A stretch of DNA of 64,000 nucleotides, taken from contig NZ_BOSG01000001.1 in assembly GCF_018403225.1 (NCBI RefSeq), positions 1,612,001 to 1,676,000 of the forward strand, read 5' to 3'. The translations under genes and the position numbers were made by a program. Positions 8,593 through 18,100 of this stretch are shown piece after piece. A model generated the notes under the pieces. It made no database searches. It was not told where the DNA came from and saw nothing but the letters and a program-made list of their open reading frames with translations. Each line of letters starts with the position of its first letter. The first letter of the stretch is position 1. This DNA comes from Paenibacillus sp. J23TS9 (GTDB lineage: Bacteria; Bacillota; Bacilli; Paenibacillales; Paenibacillaceae).

Positions 8593-9268
8593 CGCTTTCC
8601 GTCTCCAATCGGTATCCGATTCCGCGAATCGTTACAATACGGAAAAAATGTGAATAATCGGCGAACCGATCCCGCAACCGCTTGATATGAACATCGACCG
8701 TCCTCTCGTCTCCTTCGTGGTCAAATCCCCATACCGCTTCGATTAACTGTTCCCGCATAAAGATTTGGCCGGGATAGCTTGCAAGCTGATATAAAAGCTC
8801 GAATTCCTTGAGCGGCAAACTCAAATTCACGTCGCCGTCCGAGACTGTTCCCCGAAGCCGATCCAGCTTGAAGCTGCCCAGCATCACACTCTTATCGGCC
8901 GCGATCCGGTAACGGCGCAGCACAGCTTTGATTCGGATTACCAACTCTTGCGGATCGAAAGGCTTGACGAGGTAATCATCGGCACCTAAGCCGAATCCTT
9001 TCACTTTCTGACTCGTCTCGTGCTTGGCTGTAATGATGATAATCGGCAATTCGGGGCTCAAAAGACGCAGTTCTCGGCACAAATCCCATCCGTCCATGAT
9101 TGGCATCATGACGTCAAGCACGACCAGATCCGCAGGCGAGCGTTCCATTTCCTCCAGAGCCTCTTTACCATTGACCGCGCCCAGAACGCGATATCCTTCG
9201 CATTTTAAAACGATTGAGATCATTTCCGACATATTCGCATCATCTTCTACAACAAGAACAATTGTCAT
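8585..9268 (-). CDS. OmpR-family response regulator
   Basis: A 227-residue regulator. The receiver domain spans about residues 1-120, with the acidic pair EDD near residues 8-10, phospho-acceptor Asp about 52 in VVLDVMMPIMDG and the conserved Lys in DDYLVKPF. A winged-helix DNA-binding domain (about 130-224) ends in the usual VDVHIKRLRDRF and IRGIGYRLE motifs. It starts at ATG 9268 and its 3' end overlaps the kinase start by 8 bp, so the two are translationally coupled. DNA target not evident. Confidence 0.94.
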   Translation of the reverse strand: MTIVLVVEDDANMSEMISIVLKCEGYRVLGAVNGKEALEEMERSPADLVVLDVMMPIMDGWDLCRELRLLSPELPIIIITAKHETSQKVKGFGLGADDYLVKPFDPQELVIRIKAVLRRYRIAADKSVMLGSFKLDRLRGTVSDGDVNLSLPLKEFELLYQLASYPGQIFMREQLIEAVWGFDHEGDERTVDVHIKRLRDRFADYSHFFRIVTIRGIGYRLETESDV

Positions 9269-9523
9269 TCCTTCTGCCTCCTTGCTAAATCAGCAGTTCA
9301 CTGCTTTACTGCGGAAAGGCCATGGGACCGAGGTTAACGCATCAATATCATTACTATTTGCCTATCCCATTTATCTGCTTCACTAATATGTGGATGCTCC
9401 GCTTCGTTCAGCTCATTATTACCTCGTAACAACGGTCGGCGTGTTGGTCGTCTTTCTTAATAACACCTCGCCCGCAAAATTACCGTATCTGGTGCGACCA
9501 TTGACATCGTTCTCGCCCCTTCT

Positions 9524-10426
9524 CTATGAAGACTTTGAATGTCGGATAGCTGTCTCGATGTATGCTTTCAAAGACTTGATAAATGTTCGCATGGCGTATC
9601 CTATATATCTGTCGCTGCGATAGATCAAACAAATATCTTGAGAAGGCGTGGGATTCCTCAAGTGTACGACTTTGATGTCTGTATTGTGGAGATTATCCAA
9701 TAGAAGACGCGGCAGCACACAGGCGCCAACTCCGCTCTGTACCATATGTAGGAGGGAAGATAACGTTGTCGTCACCATATGCGGCTGAATGTCAAAACCT
9801 TTGTCCATGCAAAATCGATCGATCAGCTTACGGCATTGATGGTCAGGTGGGAACGTAACCATCTTCAAGTCATGCAGTCTGTTCAAGGGTATAAAGTTTT
9901 CTGAGGCTAGGGGGTCATTTTTACTTACCGCTAAGGAAAATTCCTCATGAAACAGAGGAATTGAAGTAAGACGCTCATCGGTAACAGGTCCAATGGTTAC
10001 GCCGACATCAATGCTTCGGTCGCAAACTTGTTCTGTTACTTTCATGGTTTCCAGGAGGGACAAGGAGATGGTGGGATAGGCCTGATGGAAGTCCAAAAGT
10101 AAGGAATTAAACATGAGGTCCGCATCACCGGGCAAGACGCCAATGGATAACGATCCTCCCTGCATCTGCTTTAAGTCCGCAATGGCGTGGCTCGCTTGCT
10201 GCAGATGCTGGAACACGGCAGCTCCGTGTTCCTGAAGAATCGCCCCAGCGTCTGTAAGGACAATTGTTTTCCCCAACCGGTCGAACAACAATACGCCTAA
10301 TTCTTCTTCCAATCTCCTGATCTGTTGACTGACGTTCGGTGCGCTGACCCCCATTTTTTCAGCTGCTCTTGAGAAGTGCAGTTCATCACAAATGGCCATA
10401 AAATACTGTAATTGTTTCAACTCCAA
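9524..10426 (-). CDS. LysR-family transcriptional regulator
   Basis: A regulator of about 300 residues with the LysR winged helix at the N-terminus (FSRAAEKMGVSAPNVSQQIRRLEEELGVLLFDR, about residues 16-50) and a periplasmic-binding-protein-like effector domain from about 88 on (LSIGVLPGDADLMF). The start is taken as TTG 10426, giving the family-typical ELKQLQYF beginning, with AAGCAGGTG six bases upstream; a GTG at 10435 would overlap that site. It is divergent from the DinB/NTF2 gene pair, the usual LysR arrangement with its target, so it probably controls the genes at 10627-11582. Effector unknown. Confidence 0.9.
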   Translation of the reverse strand: MELKQLQYFMAICDELHFSRAAEKMGVSAPNVSQQIRRLEEELGVLLFDRLGKTIVLTDAGAILQEHGAAVFQHLQQASHAIADLKQMQGGSLSIGVLPGDADLMFNSLLLDFHQAYPTISLSLLETMKVTEQVCDRSIDVGVTIGPVTDERLTSIPLFHEEFSLAVSKNDPLASENFIPLNRLHDLKMVTFPPDHQCRKLIDRFCMDKGFDIQPHMVTTTLSSLLHMVQSGVGACVLPRLLLDNLHNTDIKVVHLRNPTPSQDICLIYRSDRYIGYAMRTFIKSLKAYIETAIRHSKSS

Positions 10427-10626
10427 AATTCGCACCTGCTTTCCTTAGCATGAATGATGAATGCAAGTTACATCATTATTCTCACTCCTTCTTCCTTACC
10501 CTGTCAATAAATATTCATTAACTTCTACTTAACGTTCCGGTAACGCCCACTGCATTGATGGTATATTCCATGCAATCTATACTGGGAACATATCAAGCGT
10601 TTCTTATAACAAAGGAGGAAATGAAC

Positions 10627-11106
10627 ATGTCTGAAATGGTTATCAATACGGCAAAGGTTTTACGTCAAATAACACAGCAACAGGTGCAGGCTACCCCCGA
10701 GGAATTATTCGACGTTCAAATTGCAGGTTTTAACAATACAATCCGTTGGAATGTCGGTCATATCATTTATTGGATGGATCAATATTCTACCTTGAGCTTC
10801 GCTTCTCCATCTGTCATTCCGGATACGTATGAGACGCTATTTAACTCTGGGACCAAGCCCTCGGACTGGTCCTCTACTCCTCCATCGAAGAAAGAGATGC
10901 TCGGAATCTTAGCCGCGCAGCTTCTCAGAATGACTGAGCTGACACCCGAGATGCTAGAAGTAAAGCTTTCTACTCCTTATGCCATGGGTCCGTTTCAATT
11001 CAACACCGCCGGTGAGTTGTTTAATTTCGCTATCATTCATGAAGCCATCCACCTTGGAACGATAACGAGCCAACTAAAGGGTTCTGTCGCGCTAACCAAA
11101 GATTGA
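10627..11106 (+). CDS. DinB-like four-helix protein
   Basis: A protein of 159 residues with the DinB/YfiT superfamily pattern: histidines in NVGHIIYWMDQY and in IIHEAIHLGTI, placed as expected for the metal-binding triad of the four-helix bundle. Members include thiol-dependent S-transferases that use bacillithiol, and proteins of unknown function. The start is ATG 10627, eight bases after AAAGGAGG; an in-frame ATG at 10621 is too close to that site. It probably forms a two-gene operon with the NTF2-like gene that follows and is divergent from a LysR regulator. Confidence 0.8.
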   Translation: MSEMVINTAKVLRQITQQQVQATPEELFDVQIAGFNNTIRWNVGHIIYWMDQYSTLSFASPSVIPDTYETLFNSGTKPSDWSSTPPSKKEMLGILAAQLLRMTELTPEMLEVKLSTPYAMGPFQFNTAGELFNFAIIHEAIHLGTITSQLKGSVALTKD

Positions 11107-11174
11107 GTAGAAAAGGCATCTCGGCGATCGAAACTCAATATTTTAAAGCAACTCTTAAATATAAGGAGGAATCT

Positions 11175-11582
11175 ATGATGAAACAATCCAAAGGTTCTAT
11201 CACTTCCCGAACAAGCGAAGGTTTTGAGGCGTTTAAGCTGGCTTTAGAAAAGGGATCTACCGAGGAATTTCTTAAGCTGGTTACGGAAGATTTTCATTTC
11301 TTCGTTCCGCTTCCGTTAGAGGGCTGGGATCATGAACAGCAAGGGAAAGAGCGGTTCGAAGATTTAATCAGGTTTGAGCGCTCCCTATTTCAAATGCAGC
11401 TGACTCCGGTTATCGCAATTGAAAATGAAGATAACGGGATGGTTCTATTTCGCTCGGAAGGTGTGTTGAATGGACGGAATTTTAGCAATGAGCTTGTAAT
11501 CGTCTTTACGTTCGAGGAAGAGCGGATCCGTTCCTTCAAAGAATATGTAGGTATGCCGTTACGAAACTACGAGAATCCTTAA
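11175..11582 (+). CDS. NTF2-like / SnoaL-like protein
   Basis: A protein of about 135 residues with the NTF2-like fold pattern: helix EGFEAFKLALEKGSTEEFLKLVTEDFHFFVPL, then a strand-rich half (GMVLFRSEGVLNG, NELVIVFTFEEERIRSFKEYVGMPL). The EERIRSFKEYxG ending is typical of SnoaL-like proteins. It is either an isomerase/hydrolase-like enzyme or a binding protein; no specific reaction can be read. The start is the ATG at 11175 or 11178, just after AAGGAGGA; the frame open to 11103 is only the overlap with DinB. A hairpin terminator follows at 11623. Confidence 0.75.
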   Translation: MMKQSKGSITSRTSEGFEAFKLALEKGSTEEFLKLVTEDFHFFVPLPLEGWDHEQQGKERFEDLIRFERSLFQMQLTPVIAIENEDNGMVLFRSEGVLNGRNFSNELVIVFTFEEERIRSFKEYVGMPLRNYENP

Positions 11583-11622
11583 AAAGGGGCATATACGAAA
11601 GAACTTACATCCCTAAAAAGTA

Positions 11623-11652
11623 AGCCACTTCTTAAAAAGGAGTGGCTCTTTT
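11623..11652 (+). terminator. Bidirectional terminator between converging genes
   Basis: AGCCACTTCTT pairs with AAGGAGTGGCT (one mismatch) around a three-base loop and is followed by CTTTT. On the minus strand the same stem is followed by TACTTTTTA. It separates the DinB/NTF2 pair from the Bcr-type efflux gene. Confidence 0.75.
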
Positions 11653-12858
11653 ATGATCTTAATGCCGGATCATTTTTTTCTTTAATCAGAACGATATAAG
11701 CAATGACTGATAGTAAACTGGTCGAAAATATAACAATCCCAAATGGTATAGCAGAATTGTCGCCTGCAATACCCACAAGCGGAGACGTAACGGCACCTAA
11801 CGCAAACTGTAATGTACCGAGCACGGCAGAAGCGCTTCCTGCAATATGCCCCTGCGACTCCATTGCTAATGTAAAAGAGATGGGTCCAATGATACCAATG
11901 GATAAAGCGAATAAGAAGATCGAAACAAACATGGCTGATAATGCTCCTTGTACCAATACTATAAATAAGGTCGCAGCAGAAGATATAAACGCTATTATTA
12001 ATCCGATCAAAAATAGTCGGCTTTCCGTTACCCGGCCTGCAAGAAGTTTGACGAATTGAGATCCCAAAATAATAGCAAGGCCGTTGAGCGCAAAGAGGAT
12101 CGAAAACATTTGCGGCGAAACGCCGTATATGGTTTGATAGATAAATGGGGTACCCGCAACATAGGCAAAAACACCTGCGAACAAAATGCCATTGACGAGA
12201 GCATACCCCATAAACGAGCGCTTTCGGAACAAGCTGTTATAATTTCTCATCAGCGAAATGGTACTGCTCGGTACACGCTGCATTACAGGTAAGCTTTCCT
12301 TTAGCCCCCATAGGGTTATCCCGGTTAATGCTATGCCAAGCACCCCCAAAAATATAAATATACCTATCCATGAGCTATAAGACATGACCGCACTTCCGGC
12401 CGTAGGGGAAATTAACGGTGCCACATTGCTTATCATCGTTAGCAGCGATATAAACTTCGTCATTTCGACCCCGCTAAACCGATCTCGAACAATAGCTCTC
12501 GAAATGACGAGTCCGGCGGACGCAGCCACCCCTTGAATTAGCCTTAAACATATGAACCATTGGATGCTTGGTGCAAAAGCGCATCCAATCGAAGAAAGAA
12601 TATATATGATCATCGAAATCAATAAAGGCGGACGTCTTCCATAAATGTCGCTTAAAGGCCCCATGATCAACTGTCCTAACCCTAATCCTAACAGGCTAGT
12701 GGTTAAACTCGCTTGAACCGCAGATGCGCTTGTTCCAAAAAAAGCAGCGATCTGCGGAAGTGATGCAAGGTACATATCGACGGTAAATGGCCCCAACGCC
12801 GAAAATGTTGCCAATATTAGGGCAAAACCGAGAGGTTTTTTTTATTCTTATCGTTCAT
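11651..12858 (-). CDS. Bcr/CflA-type MFS drug-efflux transporter with an N-terminal frameshift
   Basis: A twelve-helix major-facilitator protein: LGPFTVDMYLASLPQ in helix 1, motif A GPLSDIYGRRPPLL, and RLIQGVAASAGLVISRAIVRDRF, all typical of the Bcr/CflA branch (drug:H+ antiport in the membrane). The long open frame begins only at a TTG at 12814 with no ribosome binding site. The ATG at 12858 has GGAG eight bases upstream and encodes MNDKNKK, but meets a stop because the frame breaks in a run of eight A (coding strand). Adding one A would restore KKPLGFALILATFSALGPF, the expected N-terminus. So the gene is disrupted, misread in sequencing, or expressed by slippage. Confidence 0.8.
12836..12843 (-). 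other. A8 homopolymer (T8 on plus strand) at the efflux-gene frameshift
   Basis: Eight consecutive T on the plus strand (A on the coding strand), about six codons after the ATG of the Bcr/CflA gene. The start with its ribosome binding site and the downstream transporter frame are out of register by one base exactly across this run. Confidence 0.7.
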
Positions 12859-12938
12859 TCCTTTAACTCCTATGACTGATTAAATGTTTTCTGTAAACTA
12901 ATGTTTACTCCATCTCCAATAATCCGGACTCCCATCCA

Positions 12939-12979
12939 ATCAAGGGGCACACCACTCGGCGTGCCCCTTGATATTTTTT
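12939..12979 (+). terminator. Strong hairpin with T-run downstream of the alcohol dehydrogenase gene
   Basis: ATCAAGGGGCAC pairs perfectly with GTGCCCCTTGAT (12 bp, 10-base loop) and is followed by ATTTTTT on the plus strand. On the minus strand, the direction of both flanking genes, the run after the stem is not T-rich, so it is a better plus-strand terminator. It still marks the boundary between the dehydrogenase and the efflux gene. Confidence 0.6.
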
Positions 12980-12994
12980 GGCTGCAATGAATCT

Positions 12995-14044
12995 TTATTC
13001 ATTCCCCATCGTGCTGATGTCGATGACAAATCGATACCGGACATTCGAAGCAAGTACGCGTTCCCAAGCCTCATCAATCTGTTCAGCGGAGATAACCTCG
13101 ATCTCAGGTGTGATTTGGTGTTCAGCGCAGAAATCAAGCATTTCCTGTGTTTCTTGAATACCGCCGATTGCCGATCCAGCAAACGACCGACGATGCGGGA
13201 TAAGAGAGAATACTTGAACAGGTAATGCTTCCGGCGGTGCACCTACGTTAACCAACGTACCGTCCACTGCCAGCAGTGATAAGTATGCATTCAAATCGAT
13301 TCTGGCGCTCACCGTATTCACGATGAGATCAAACGTACCGGCTAGCTTATTGAATGTCTCCGGATCGCTGGTCGCATAATAATGATCCGCGCCTAATTTC
13401 AAACCGTCTTCTTTCTTCTTCAAGGTTTGAGATAAAACCGTTATTTCTGTTCCCATGGCATGAGCGAGCTTCACAGCCATGTGTCCGAGTCCTCCAAGTC
13501 CAACTACCGCTATTCTTTTGCCGGGAGCAGCACCCCAATGGCGCAGCGGCGAGTAGGTTGTGATCCCAGCACATAAAAGCGGTGCGGCGACATCGAGATC
13601 AATGCCGTCGGGAATTCGAACCACGAAATCTTCCGTTACGACGATGTGGGTGGAATAACCACCCTGTGTATATTGTCCATGTCTGTCGATAGCTGCATAG
13701 GTACCCGTATGTCCATGAAGACAATACTGCTCCTCTCCTCGGCGGCAGCTTTCGCACTCTCCGCAGGAATCAACCATGCAGCCGACCCCTACTCGGTCAC
13801 CAACTTTATACTTTGCGACATCCGAACCAACCTGGGAGACAATGCCGGCGATCTCATGTCCTGGAACGAGAGGATATTGGACCGGTCCCCAATCCCCGCG
13901 AGCGGTATGGATGTCAGAGTGACAAATACCCGCGTACTTGGTCTCAATGAGGACATCATGCGGCCTAAGATCCCTACGCTCAATTGTGGTTAATTCAAAC
14001 GGACCTTCCGGACCGAACACAGCACGTGCATTAGCATTAATCAT
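12995..14044 (-). CDS. Zinc-dependent alcohol dehydrogenase (cinnamyl-alcohol dehydrogenase-like)
   Basis: A 349-residue medium-chain dehydrogenase. Catalytic zinc ligands are Cys41 (GICHSD) and His63-Glu64 (VPGHEIAG). The structural zinc knuckle is Cys94, 97, 100 and 108 (CGECESC...C). The Rossmann motif is [15 protein letters not shown]. The pattern is that of NADP(H)-dependent aldehyde reductases of the CAD/YjgB/AdhA type, which detoxify short aldehydes in the cytoplasm. The start is ATG 14044 after TGGAGGTTAAAC. It is divergent from a TetR regulator with a palindrome in between, so it is probably induced by a compound sensed by that repressor. Confidence 0.92.
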   Translation of the reverse strand: MINANARAVFGPEGPFELTTIERRDLRPHDVLIETKYAGICHSDIHTARGDWGPVQYPLVPGHEIAGIVSQVGSDVAKYKVGDRVGVGCMVDSCGECESCRRGEEQYCLHGHTGTYAAIDRHGQYTQGGYSTHIVVTEDFVVRIPDGIDLDVAAPLLCAGITTYSPLRHWGAAPGKRIAVVGLGGLGHMAVKLAHAMGTEITVLSQTLKKKEDGLKLGADHYYATSDPETFNKLAGTFDLIVNTVSARIDLNAYLSLLAVDGTLVNVGAPPEALPVQVFSLIPHRRSFAGSAIGGIQETQEMLDFCAEHQITPEIEVISAEQIDEAWERVLASNVRYRFVIDISTMGNE

Positions 14045-14394
14045 GTTTAACCTCCAGATAATTCCGTTTTTATCAGCAAGTCCTTATTTAGAAAATAATC
14101 AGGTGGGAATAGATGGGCAATCACTCATGCCGCGAACCGTATCTATATTGATTCACACTCTTTTTATGAACTGTCATATGTGCAACCCTCTTTTCTAAAA
14201 ATGATATTCCCGGTACGGCAATTGTGATAATCCACAGAAAGTGAATAATCAAATTAAGTTGTTTAATCAACTTGTGTCTATTATTATAAAAAAAGAAGCC
14301 GAAGTTCAATGGTTAAAAAAGCGCGATTTGTTCAAATATCAACAACCTCATGAAAAATGTTCATTATTTTGGAAAGCTCAGGGGGAAAGACAGG
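14045..14394. other. Divergent intergenic region, dehydrogenase / TetR
   Basis: 350 bp of AT-rich DNA with no convincing gene; the short frames inside lack ribosome binding sites and recognisable products. It must hold two divergent promoters and contains the 18-bp palindrome listed at 14256. Confidence 0.6.
14256..14273. promoter_or_regulatory. Palindromic operator candidate for the TetR regulator
   Basis: AAGTTG-TTTAAT-CAACTT, perfect six-base arms with a six-base AT-rich centre, 122 bp upstream of the TetR start. TetR dimers bind such 16-20 bp palindromes in divergent promoter regions, and no other palindrome of this quality was seen between the two genes. Confidence 0.45.
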
Positions 14395-14943
14395 ATGGCA
14401 AAAGTGGATCGGAGAATTCTAAAAACGCAAGAATCCTTGAAAAAAGCCGTCATTGAACTGATGGCAGTTAAAAATTTCGATGATATTACCATTCAAGACA
14501 TTGCGGACCAAGCAAACGTAAATCGAGGTACGATATATCTTCATTATCAGGACAAATATGATTTATTGGATCAAATCATGGAGAATCAGATTAACGAATT
14601 AAGGGAGATGGATACATGGGCATGCGAGTTGGAATGGGTCGAAGCTCTAGTTCCATATTTCGAATATTTCGAGAGAAATTATTTGCTTTTTTCAACCATG
14701 TTAGCATCTAAAGGTGCCCCTTCATCTTTTAGAACACGGCTGCTTGCTTCTTTCATGGAAGGCTTCAAAGGTGAGATTGACCAAGAAAGCGGTAAAAATA
14801 CGGATTTAATCGATGATGTGATGCTGCAGTATGCCGGGACTGCTTATGTAGGGGTCATTGAATGGTGGATCCGAAATGGAATGCCCTATTCACCTCAAGT
14901 CATAGCCAAACAAGTTGGGACCTTGTTAGAAAGAAGTCTATAA
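14395..14943 (+). CDS. TetR-family transcriptional regulator
   Basis: A 182-residue repressor with an N-terminal TetR helix-turn-helix (ITIQDIADQANVNRGTIYLHYQDKYDLLDQI, about residues 27-57). The NRGTIYLHYQDK recognition helix is typical of the AcrR/YxaF-like branch with a TetR_C-type ligand domain. The start is ATG 14395 with AGGGGGAAAG nine bases upstream, giving MAKVDRR. It is divergent from the zinc alcohol dehydrogenase, its likely target. The ligand is unknown. Confidence 0.88.
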   Translation: MAKVDRRILKTQESLKKAVIELMAVKNFDDITIQDIADQANVNRGTIYLHYQDKYDLLDQIMENQINELREMDTWACELEWVEALVPYFEYFERNYLLFSTMLASKGAPSSFRTRLLASFMEGFKGEIDQESGKNTDLIDDVMLQYAGTAYVGVIEWWIRNGMPYSPQVIAKQVGTLLERSL

Positions 14944-15121
14944 TCCGAGTTATGTGCGGCCCAGCTTTTTTACCGATATATGGTCTTACCTTTTTCGGCT
15001 AACAACCAAAACTTACAATTGAAAAGTCCCAGCATATCGAGCTTTGAGCTAATTATACTGGGTAAATGTAGTTCTATATCCATATCCAGTTGACATACTC
15101 TGCAAGAAGCCTCACTCTTCA

Positions 15122-15154
15122 TTAAAACAAGGCTGCCGAAACATCGGCAGCCTT
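15122..15154 (-). terminator. Terminator between TetR and the GH20 gene
   Basis: AAGGCTGCCGA / TCGGCAGCCTT, a perfect 11-bp stem with a four-base loop. On the minus strand it is followed by GTTTTAAT and closes the long GH20 gene 19 bases after its stop; it may also stop the converging TetR transcript. Confidence 0.8.
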
Positions 15155-15172
15155 GTCATTCTATGACGTAAT

Positions 15173-18100
15173 TTAACGTGACTTGTAGTCAGCGGCTTTT
15201 AGCATAATCGTCACCGCCTCCGCTCGGGTAGCCGTTTCGTCTGCGTCGAACAGGTTGCCGCTCCGGCCTTGGATCAATCCTTCCAAGGCTGCAGCCTGGA
15301 TTGCGTTTTTTGCCCAAGCGGGAATGGATGCGTCATCGGCAAATGCCGTTTTGGCTTTGCCACCCTCGATCGATTCCAGCTTCAATGCGCGCGCAACCAT
15401 CGTAACCATCTCATCGCGCTGAATGAAGGCGTTTGGTCTGAACGTCCCGTCTTCGTAGCCGTTAACGATACCGGCCTCTACCGCTTGCGCGATGGGCATT
15501 CGTGCCCAATCTCCGATTGAAACCGCATCCTTAAACGTAACAATGCTGCCGCTTCCCTGCAGCTTAAGTGCTCTGGCCACCATGGCTGCAAATTCAGCCC
15601 GCGTCACTTTCCCGTCAGGCCGGAACATGCCGTCCGGATAACCGGTAACGATCCCAAGCTGAACGGCTTTCACGATATCGTCCGAAGCCCAATGGCGAGC
15701 CGTGTCGGTGAACGTACCTGATACCGGCTGGGGAGCCTCAGTCCCTACCGCAAAGACCGCATAGATGCCTGTCTTCATAACGTCCGCTTGGATAATGCTT
15801 GCGGATGCCGTCCCCCCGACTTCGATCCACTTCTTGGATGAAGGGTCATAGAAGAAAATGGATGCCTTCTGATTCGCTTTAAGGTTACTACTGTCGAAGG
15901 ATATCGACATGCGGACTGCTTTTTCGAAACTGCCGCCTGGAGTTAACGTCAGTTCGTATGCAGGACTGATGGCTCCAGCTTTGTCTTTCATAACGGGTTC
16001 GGTATTCTCCAGCTTTCGAATATGCAAGCGCGCCGGTGTCTTCACTGCATCCGTCGGAATCTGAATGGTGACCCGGTCGCCTAATGTTAATATACCGGGC
16101 TTACCGGGGTTCAGTGAGATTTCTGCTTCGTCTACGTTTGCAGAAGTCCCTCCTCCTCCGGCGTTCCCTCCTCCACCGCTGCTGGCCGTGCCTCCGTTAG
16201 CTGCTCCAGGATCGGTCGGTTTTTCCTCGATTGAAGCTTTTAACCGGGATACCAGGTCTTTCAGCGTCTCGGCGACAGCCTCGAATTGATAAGGATAGCG
16301 ATCCAGCATGGCAAGCAACTGACTGCGGAGGGCAGGATCGCCCTTACCCGAAGCGAGCAATAGTTCTGCCAGACGAATCGTTTCATTATAGGAAACCATT
16401 AAATCATCCCCGTACACTTCCAGCTCATAAATCGAATAGCCATACTTGGTATCGCCTACGGGACGCCGCTCCACGCCTTGAAATTTCACGTATCTGGCTT
16501 CGATCGGATCGAAATCGATCGTATCCAGTTTCCCATTGGACCGGAGAATCTCGTCGTTTGGTTTCACGTTAGTCCAGGATTGTTTATCCTCGGAAACAAG
16601 GAGCTTGAACTTTTCCGCCTGGGTCTCCCAGGCAATATTGATTTTATTGATTTTCCGGGACTGTCCGAGATCGATGATCATCCAGGAAGCGTCATCGTAC
16701 GCGCTGGACCAGCGGGTCGAAAGATTGCCATCGATCGCTTTATCCGGCGTCAATACATCCGCTTCCAGAGGAGATGATTCCGCCTTGGCTTGAAGCGAGA
16801 AATTATTGACATCCAGCAGCGGCGTGTAGCGGTTGTAAATCTGGAAATTGTCGATCATGCCCTTAAATGCATTCGTGTCGCTTCCGATTTTTCCAGCAGG
16901 CAGCACCAGCGTTTGGATCAGCGGTACCGGCTGTCCAAGCTTTTCCATGTACTCGTTTCCGTTCACGTAGAGCGACACACCGATTTGGTTGCCGGTCAAC
17001 AGAATATGCGTCCAGCGGTTAACAGGGACCTCATATTGAAAAACGCTGTCGTATCCTTCTTTCGAGAAACCCAGCTTCCCGGTCTTCCCCTGCTTTAGCT
17101 TAATCGTGCCGTTAGGAGATTCCATCAACACGGCATCATCCGGGTTATCCGCATCCGGCTTGATCCACATCGATACCGTCCAGCCGAACCACAGCGGGTT
17201 CAGCGGCGTTTGAATATAGCTTTGGCCACCGTGAAATGCGGCTCCTTTACCGTATTTACCTTCTTCCAGCGTTACATTCGTCGCTGCTCCATCCATGTGA
17301 TTACCCGAAACATCTTGAAATCCGTCCTCGAAAGTGTAGTTGATGACGTTTCCATCCGGATTATCAACGTCGATGCGGTGCGACAGATCGGTATTGGGCG
17401 CATCCCCGATGGTCGAGGCCGCTTTCATGAATGCGTTATAATCGGCTCCGTCACGAGCCCCCTGCCACATTTTTTCGGAAAGCACCTGCATGGCCGGGAG
17501 CATCCTCGCATGGGAATCGTCCATCGATATGCCTGAGGCATAAGAAATATCGTTCCATAAGGCGAACATGCCGCCTTTCAGCTGCGGAAGACCGTACGGC
17601 AAGGTGACGCCTAGCCATTTAACGGGCTCCCATTCCCGATACAACAGCGGCGTATCCAGGTAATCCCGATAGAGCCTCGGTACAAGATACATATAGTTGG
17701 TATCCGTGTTGATGATATCGTATCCTTCGTCCATCGCCTGCTGCGGTCCTTCATAGGGTTCATACCATACCGCCATGGTAGCTTGGTTGCTGACCGGCGT
17801 CGTGCCGGCAAATTGTTTGAGCCCACCCCAAACGTAGGGATGCTTTCCCTTGTCGTTGATATGCTGAATCAACGTATCCATGTACTTGCGAAAATCCTCG
17901 TTCGATCCGCCTGCATATTCATCCGTTCCGACATGCACATCCGGTCCCAGGAACGTAGGCTCCTTGTCGCTGCCGTATCCATCAATGTATTCATCGAACA
18001 GATTCGTGATGAATTCGGTGGCGGCCGGCTTCGTAATGTCCAGGAAGCTGTCCTTGCCAAGCGATGGGTCATAGGTGGTGAAAGCACGAGAATGGCCCGG

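Noticed and set aside
14121..14309. A 62-codon hydrophobic minus-strand frame in the dehydrogenase/TetR gap
   Set aside because: AT-rich intergenic sequence, no convincing start site, and it overlaps the region needed for divergent promoters.
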